From NCBI RefSeq assembly GCF_017901135.1, contig NZ_CP072801.1, forward strand, positions 2,108,001 to 2,172,000: a stretch of DNA of 64,000 bases, given 5' to 3'. Within the stretch, counting starts at the first letter, position 1. Each line of letters starts with the position of its first letter. Positions 58,966-64,000 of this stretch are shown here, piece by piece. The notes under the pieces are model-generated. The model was not told the DNA's origin. It made no database searches and saw nothing but the letters and a program-made list of their open reading frames with translations. This stretch comes from Thiothrix litoralis. Lineage in GTDB: Bacteria; Pseudomonadota; Gammaproteobacteria; Thiotrichales; Thiotrichaceae. The translations under genes and the position numbers were made by a program.

Positions 58966-61257
58966 TTAGAAGGATGCTCCGATACTGAACTGGATTTTTT
59001 GTTCCTTGTCACCCTCTTTGGCATTCAAAGGCTTCGCATAGCTGACCTCGAACGGCCCAATCGGGGAAAGCCATACCGCACCAACACCCGCAGAGTAACG
59101 CAGCTCATCACTTTTGAAGTCACCAGAGCTTTTGAAAACATTACCGCCATCGACGAAAGTGCTCATTTTCAAGCCTTTCACATCCGCTGCCAGCGGCATG
59201 GGGAATTGCACTTCAGCCGTACCCGTAACCATTAAGTCACCACCGATCGGGTCATCTTTCTCGTCGTGTGTACCTAGGCTATTGTCATCAAAACCCCGTA
59301 CACTGCCGATGCCACCCGCGTAATACTTGTCGAAGAATGGCGTTTCATCCAGTTGACCTGATGCATTACTGGCTCCCACTTTACCCTTGATGGCAAACGT
59401 CACGTTGTCCGTAATCGGTTTATAAGCAGCACCGTCATAACTCAGCTTTTGGTATTGCAGATCACTACCCGGCGCATTGGCTTGCAAGGAGACCCGATGA
59501 CGTTGCCCCTCAGTCGGGAAAATCGTGCGGTTGCGGGTGTCATGTACGTAACTGACGGTCACGGGAAGCTGGGTATATTCTGCGCCATTTTTATCAACGA
59601 AATCGGTAATACGCTGCGCTGGCTCCGTGCCCAGTACAATTTTACGCTTTTCTGCGCCCACACTGGCATACACAGAATCATGCTCACTCAAGGGTACGGT
59701 GTAGTTGACACTACCACCGTAACGGTTGGATGCATAACTGGCAATGTCTTCCTCTTCTGCATCGTATTCCTTGTAATAGCCACTAAAGCCACGACTGATG
59801 CCATCCGGTGTGTAATAAGGGTTGGTATAGCCGACGCTGTAATTCTGGTTAACCTTACTGTTATCGACATTCACATCAAGCTGTTTACCCGTCCCCATGA
59901 AGTTATCCTGATTCAGGTTGACGTTGAACAACACACCCTGTGATTGCGAGTAACCTGCACCCACCCGGAACTGGTTGGAAGAACGTTCCTTGACCGTGAC
60001 AATCAAGTCGATCTGGTCATTGGTACCGGCGACAGGTTCAGCTTCGATCGTTGCCTCTTCGACATACGGCAAACGTTCCAGACGGGTTTTAGAACGCTCC
60101 ACCTGCTCTTTCGAGAACCATGAGCTTTCCACCTGACGCAATTCACGACGGTAAACTTCATCCTTGGTGCGGTTGTTGCCACGGATATCAATGCGACGCA
60201 CGTAAGTCCGCTTGCCTTGGTCAACCGACAACAAAATGCCGACCTGCTTCTTGGCCTCATCAAAGTCCGGGGTTGCTGCCACTTTGGTGAAAGCATAACC
60301 CTGCGCACCCAGCTTACTGGATAAATTCTTGCGGGTTTCCTCCAGCGCTTTCTGGGAAAACACTTCACCCTTGCGTAACTTGATCGCCTGCCCCAATTGC
60401 TCTTTGGAAAGGCCGGGGTTCCCAGACACACTGACATCGCCAATCCGGTATTGCGCACCCTCGTTGACACCAACATTCAGGAAAATATTCTTCTTGTCCG
60501 GTGACATCGACACATCGGCCGAGGTAATTTGAAAATTGATGTAACCACGGTCGCGGTAAAAACTGTTCAACGCATCCAGATCACCCATCAGCTTTTCTTT
60601 GGAATATTTATCGCTGTCACTGAGGAAAGGGATGGAAAATGCCCCGCGTGGACCTGATTCCAGTTGCTTCAACAGTACCGCGTCCGAAAATGCCTTGTTA
60701 CCAGTGATATTGACTTTCTGGATACGGGCAACATTGCCTTCATTGATAGTGATATTGACCGCCACGCGGTTACGTTCAAGTGGCGTAACGGTAGTTTTGA
60801 TGTCGACACCGTAGTGCCCCATGCCCTGATACTGCTCTTCCAACTCACGCTGGATCGTCGCTAGAGCCGCTTTGTCAAGGGTGTCGCCTTTGCTGATATT
60901 ACGCAGTTTCAAAACCTGCGTCAGTTTATCAGTGGGAATCTGGCGGTTGCCCTTGATATTCAATTCACCAATGGCAGGGCGTTCTACCACCGTTACCACC
61001 AGCACATCGCCCCGGCGACCGAGTTGCACATCCTCAAACAAGCCAGTCTGAAATAGCGCACGAATGGCATCGGCTGATTTGGCATCGTTAAATTGTTCAC
61101 CCACACGGGCAGGCAAGTAATTCAGCACCGTGCCTGCGGCAACCCGTTCCAGACCATTAACTTCAATATCGCGAACTACAAATGCAGCAGCCCACGCAGC
61201 CTGAGAAACTGCCAGCAAGCAGCTCACAGCCGAAATGACGAGTGTATGTTTTTTCAT
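58966..61257 (-). CDS. bamA: Outer membrane protein assembly factor BamA
   Basis: 763 residues. Signal peptide (LVISAVSCLLAVSQAAWAAA), five POTRA domains (the first starting FVVRDIEVNGLERVAAGTVL) and a C-terminal 16-strand barrel ending QFSIGASF. The conserved loop VRGF is seen in GGIGSVRGFDDNSLG. BamA folds outer-membrane proteins. It lies two bases after rseP. Normal in all respects. Confidence 0.97.
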   Translation of the reverse strand: MKKHTLVISAVSCLLAVSQAAWAAAFVVRDIEVNGLERVAAGTVLNYLPARVGEQFNDAKSADAIRALFQTGLFEDVQLGRRGDVLVVTVVERPAIGELNIKGNRQIPTDKLTQVLKLRNISKGDTLDKAALATIQRELEEQYQGMGHYGVDIKTTVTPLERNRVAVNITINEGNVARIQKVNITGNKAFSDAVLLKQLESGPRGAFSIPFLSDSDKYSKEKLMGDLDALNSFYRDRGYINFQITSADVSMSPDKKNIFLNVGVNEGAQYRIGDVSVSGNPGLSKEQLGQAIKLRKGEVFSQKALEETRKNLSSKLGAQGYAFTKVAATPDFDEAKKQVGILLSVDQGKRTYVRRIDIRGNNRTKDEVYRRELRQVESSWFSKEQVERSKTRLERLPYVEEATIEAEPVAGTNDQIDLIVTVKERSSNQFRVGAGYSQSQGVLFNVNLNQDNFMGTGKQLDVNVDNSKVNQNYSVGYTNPYYTPDGISRGFSGYYKEYDAEEEDIASYASNRYGGSVNYTVPLSEHDSVYASVGAEKRKIVLGTEPAQRITDFVDKNGAEYTQLPVTVSYVHDTRNRTIFPTEGQRHRVSLQANAPGSDLQYQKLSYDGAAYKPITDNVTFAIKGKVGASNASGQLDETPFFDKYYAGGIGSVRGFDDNSLGTHDEKDDPIGGDLMVTGTAEVQFPMPLAADVKGLKMSTFVDGGNVFKSSGDFKSDELRYSAGVGAVWLSPIGPFEVSYAKPLNAKEGDKEQKIQFSIGASF

Positions 61258-61259
61258 AA

Positions 61260-62642
61260 TTAATTTAATAACCGCGTAAAGTCATTATACAAGGCAAGCA
61301 CCATGAGTCCGCCAATGATTACCATTCCTAACCGAAAACCAACGGCTTCCGTTTCTGCTGAAACCGGGCTACCTTTTACCCATTCAACCAGGTAATAGAG
61401 CAAATGCCCGCCGTCCAGCATCGGAACAGGCAGCAAGTTCAACACCCCGAGGCTTACACTCACAACCGCGAGGAACCCCAGGTAATACGTCAGGCCATAC
61501 GCCGCCGATACGCCTGCAAACTGGGCGATGGTCACCGGGCCACTAACATTCTTCAACGACACCTCACCCGTCAACATCCGCCCCATCAATTTTAAGGTCA
61601 GTGCCGACATTTGCCATGTCTTGGCAGCACCGCGCCACAGAGAATCCACTAGCCCGTAAGACTCAGTGAAATAAACCTTATCACGCAAATCGGGCGGCGG
61701 CGGTGCCAATGCTGCGCCAATCGTCGCCACACTTTGACCAGCACTGATTTGCGGGGTAACAGAAATGGATTGCATTGCCCCGGCACGATCAACCGTCAAC
61801 ACAACGGGCTGATCGGGGTGAGCTCGGATGTACTCAACAAAACCACGCGCTCCGGTAGGTTTCAATGCATCAATCGACAAGACTTTATCTTGTGCCTGCA
61901 AGCCTGCTCCAGCCGCCGGAGAGTTAGGCACAACAGTCTCAACCACCACGTCATAGGGCGGCAACCACGACTTCAGCCCGATTTTATCCAGCGCACCCGC
62001 CTCATCATCGAACATGGCAACGCTTTGCAAATCCAGCGTGCGCTGCTGGGACACACCATCCTGGGTGGTGACATTGATAGCCAATTGCGGGGATTTCAGG
62101 TACTCCTCCACCAGCAACATGCGCATATCTTCCCATGAAGTGGTTTCCACCCCATTAATGGCAGTCACTTGATCGCCAGACTGCAATCCAGCCAGTGCGG
62201 CGGGGGAATCTTGCGTCACATCGACATAAGGGCGCATCGCATTCTGACCAATCATGAATACCAGCGCGTAAATGACCATCGCCAGCAGGAAATTGGCAAC
62301 CGGCCCAGCCACGACAATGGCAGCACGCTTCCAAAGCTTCTGCCGATTGAAAGCGCGGTGGACTTCGTGGGCAGCGACCTCGCAACCCTCCTCACATTCA
62401 CGTTCGTCCAGCATTTTGACGTAGCCACCGAAAGGCAGTGCTGCTACCACGTATTCAACCTTATCCGCATCCTTGGACACGCGCCGCCACAGCGGTTTAC
62501 CAAAACCGATAGAAAAACGCAGCACTTTGACGCCCAGCTTACGGGCAACCCAGAAGTGTCCAAATTCGTGTACCGTTACCAGTACACCAATGGCGACGAG
62601 AAACGCAGGAATTATCAGCAATAAATTAGTCGACAAGTTCAT
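61260..62642 (-). CDS. rseP: Site-2 protease RseP
   Basis: 460 residues. Intramembrane zinc protease that cuts RseA to release sigma-E. The zinc site is HEFGH in VTVHEFGHFWVARKLGVKVL; two PDZ domains follow (GLQSGDQVTAINGVET, GLQAQDKVLSIDALKPT); the third ligand is in NLLPVPMLDGGHLLYYL. Three bases separate it from dxr. Confidence 0.97.
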   Translation of the reverse strand: MNLSTNLLLIIPAFLVAIGVLVTVHEFGHFWVARKLGVKVLRFSIGFGKPLWRRVSKDADKVEYVVAALPFGGYVKMLDERECEEGCEVAAHEVHRAFNRQKLWKRAAIVVAGPVANFLLAMVIYALVFMIGQNAMRPYVDVTQDSPAALAGLQSGDQVTAINGVETTSWEDMRMLLVEEYLKSPQLAINVTTQDGVSQQRTLDLQSVAMFDDEAGALDKIGLKSWLPPYDVVVETVVPNSPAAGAGLQAQDKVLSIDALKPTGARGFVEYIRAHPDQPVVLTVDRAGAMQSISVTPQISAGQSVATIGAALAPPPPDLRDKVYFTESYGLVDSLWRGAAKTWQMSALTLKLMGRMLTGEVSLKNVSGPVTIAQFAGVSAAYGLTYYLGFLAVVSVSLGVLNLLPVPMLDGGHLLYYLVEWVKGSPVSAETEAVGFRLGMVIIGGLMVLALYNDFTRLLN

Positions 62643-62645
62643 GAT

Positions 62646-63842
62646 TTAGTGTATTTTCTTGCTTTTTATCCATGATAGTGAACGCACACGGCTTTCCTCA
62701 TCCTGAATAAGTATATCGTCAAGGTTCATCGGAGTACCCGCCGACGCCTGATGCATCACATCTCTCACCAGCAGCGGAATATCGGCAAAACCGATTTCAC
62801 GCCCCAGAAAGGCTTTTACCGCCACTTCATTCGCAGCATTCAAAGCAATCGTGGCATAACCACCACGTGCGTGTGCATCATAGGCCAAGGGTAGGCACGG
62901 AAAACGTTCCCTGTCCGGCTGTTCAAAATCCAATCGCGCGGTAGCAAACAAATCCAGTGGTGCTACCCCCGAAACCAAACGTTCAGGCCACCCCAACGCA
63001 TAAGCAATCGGGGTACGCATATCCGGGTTGCCCAGTTGAGCCAACACCGAACCATCATTATAGGACACCATCGAATGAATGGTACTTTGTGGGTGAACGA
63101 CCACCTCCACCCGCTCGGCAGGCAGGCCAAACAACCAGCACGCCTCAATCACTTCCAGCCCCTTGTTCATCAGGGTAGCGGAATCCACGGAAATCTTTTG
63201 CCCCATCGACCAATTCGGGTGCGCCACCGCCTGTTCGGGGGTTACGCCTTGTAAATCATCCACCGACCAGGTGCGGAATGGGCCACCGGAAGCTGTCAGC
63301 AAAATCTTTTCAACGCCGCCATGTTCGCTTCGACTACGCTCAGTGAACGCATTCGGTAGACACTGGAATACTGCATTGTGTTCACTGTCGATTGGCAATA
63401 ATTCTGCACCGTGCTCGCGCACTGCATCAATGAACAATTGCCCTGACATCACCAGCGCTTCCTTGTTGGCCAGCATGACACGCTTGCCCGCACGCGCGGC
63501 GGCCAGCGTCGGCACCAAACCCGCAGCCCCCACAATCGCGGCCATCACGTAATCGGTTTCCGAGTGGCTGGCCACGGCATCCAGCGCTTCCGCGCCCGCC
63601 AGCACCACGACCTCGCTGCCTGCTGCCTGCAAACGCTTTTCCAGCACAGCGGCAGCGGCGGTATCCACCATCACCGCATAACGCGGCTGAAAGCGTTGGC
63701 ATTGCTCAAATAACTTGTCGACATTGCTGTTTGCTGTCAAGGCAAACACATGGAAACGCTCGGGGTGACGTGCCAACACATCCAGCGTACTGACACCAAT
63801 GCTGCCACTCGCTCCTAAAATCGTAATGCCTTTAGACGCCAC
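62646..63842 (-). CDS. dxr: 1-deoxy-D-xylulose 5-phosphate reductoisomerase
   Basis: 398 residues from a GTG at 63842. Second step of the MEP isoprenoid pathway. The NADPH site is [18 protein letters not shown]; metal and substrate residues lie in [26 protein letters not shown] and [18 protein letters not shown]. Between FQCLP and VEKILLT the loop reads [13 protein letters not shown] and is encoded by a dispersed palindromic-type repeat (63323-63350). The start overlaps the cdsA stop by 11 bases. Confidence 0.96.
   Translation of the reverse strand: MASKGITILGASGSIGVSTLDVLARHPERFHVFALTANSNVDKLFEQCQRFQPRYAVMVDTAAAAVLEKRLQAAGSEVVVLAGAEALDAVASHSETDYVMAAIVGAAGLVPTLAAARAGKRVMLANKEALVMSGQLFIDAVREHGAELLPIDSEHNAVFQCLPNAFTERSRSEHGGVEKILLTASGGPFRTWSVDDLQGVTPEQAVAHPNWSMGQKISVDSATLMNKGLEVIEACWLFGLPAERVEVVVHPQSTIHSMVSYNDGSVLAQLGNPDMRTPIAYALGWPERLVSGVAPLDLFATARLDFEQPDRERFPCLPLAYDAHARGGYATIALNAANEVAVKAFLGREIGFADIPLLVRDVMHQASAGTPMNLDDILIQDEESRVRSLSWIKSKKIH
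63323..63350 (-). repeat. Palindromic repeat element inside dxr
   Basis: Arms GTTCGCT and AGTGAAC around TCGACTACGCTC. The core CTTCGACTACGCTCAGTGAA is one I recognise as a widely dispersed intergenic repeat. Here it lies in the coding frame and encodes FTERSRSE in a surface loop of Dxr. I see no second copy in the window. Confidence 0.6.
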
Positions 63843-64000
63843 TGTAGATCCCCAGCCATAACAAACCCAGCGTAAACAACGGCGCTGCGGCTAACAGACT
63901 GTCGATACGGTCGAGGATGCCACCATGCCCCGGCAGAATGCTCCCGCTATCCTTCACCCCGGCTTCGCGTTTCAGCAAGCTCTCAAACAAATCACCCGCT
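63832..64000 (-). CDS. cdsA: Phosphatidate cytidylyltransferase (5' part outside window)
   Basis: The C-terminal 55 codons are present. [20 protein letters not shown] then [20 protein letters not shown] is the CdsA signature, followed by a last hydrophobic stretch [14 protein letters not shown] and TAA at 63832. CdsA makes CDP-diacylglycerol for phospholipids. The stop overlaps the dxr start by 11 bases, so the two are coupled. Confidence 0.95.
   Translation of the reverse strand, partial: AGDLFESLLKREAGVKDSGSILPGHGGILDRIDSLLAAAPLFTLGLLWLGIYSGV

Noticed and set aside
1-64000. CRISPR arrays, tRNA and rRNA genes
   Set aside because: No regularly spaced repeats and no cloverleaf or rRNA segments were noticed on reading; short RNA genes could still be missed without a covariance search.

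Overview
The window looks like a chromosome segment of a gammaproteobacterium. The strongest sign is the order at the right end: cdsA, dxr, rseP, bamA, skp/ompH, lpxD, fabZ, lpxA, lpxB, rnhB, all on the minus strand, as in many Gammaproteobacteria. A DsrC-family protein and several dispersed AAA-ATPase/PD-(D/E)XK genes would suit a sulfur-oxidising member of the Thiothrix type. That placement is an inference from gene style, not a database result.

Layout. 1-4185: carB (3' end cut off) and carA. 4437-5453: a short polysaccharide-type tyrosine kinase. 5463-10106: dnaE interrupted by a 371-residue intein. Inside the intein a Vsr-like homing endonuclease with zinc-finger-like cysteines lies in the +1 frame relative to dnaE, while the dnaE frame stays open right through. 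10103-13755: a defence operon (AAA ATPase plus PIN protein, then a Septu-like PtuA/PtuB pair). It is headed by a deleted mazG copy and its last stop codon overlaps the dnaE start.

13845-24490: a stress and metabolism region. It holds DUF302, PPK2, phosphoketolase and an aldolase with an internal deletion; a cysteine-poor DsrC-like protein; then a plus-strand operon of membrane protein, host-attachment-family protein, cbpA, cbpM and an encapsulated-ferritin-like protein; then a P-type ATPase preceded by a phosphoketolase tail remnant. 24489-32542: two near-identical 1.8-kb direct repeats, each carrying an AAA-ATPase/PD-(D/E)XK gene, around an AT-rich pair of DUF262 genes that looks horizontally acquired.

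32539-36992: an ABC exporter with its adaptor, a CcoQ-like small protein, a lipoprotein and a transglutaminase. 37026-39535: small envelope and stress proteins (glycine-zipper lipoprotein, outer-membrane-type protein, alanine-rich lipoprotein, CsbD, coiled-coil protein). 39701-50292: an apparent operon from an Lmo0937-type membrane peptide through ElaB/YqjE/YqjK-like proteins and an AI-2E/PerM transporter to a 2853-residue cyclic beta-glucan synthase. 50543-53847: intact mazG, a membrane protein and an anchored glycosidase-like protein with a C-terminal CBM9-like domain. 53862-64000: lipid A and outer-membrane assembly genes.

A recurrent promoter-like element (TTGCWA, 17 bases, CCTAAT-like, with a conserved AGCGCC core) occurs four times. 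Each copy is oriented toward a minus-strand stress or envelope operon, which suggests a shared regulon. I saw no tRNA, rRNA, CRISPR array or classical insertion sequence, and no stretch above 300 bases without a gene.
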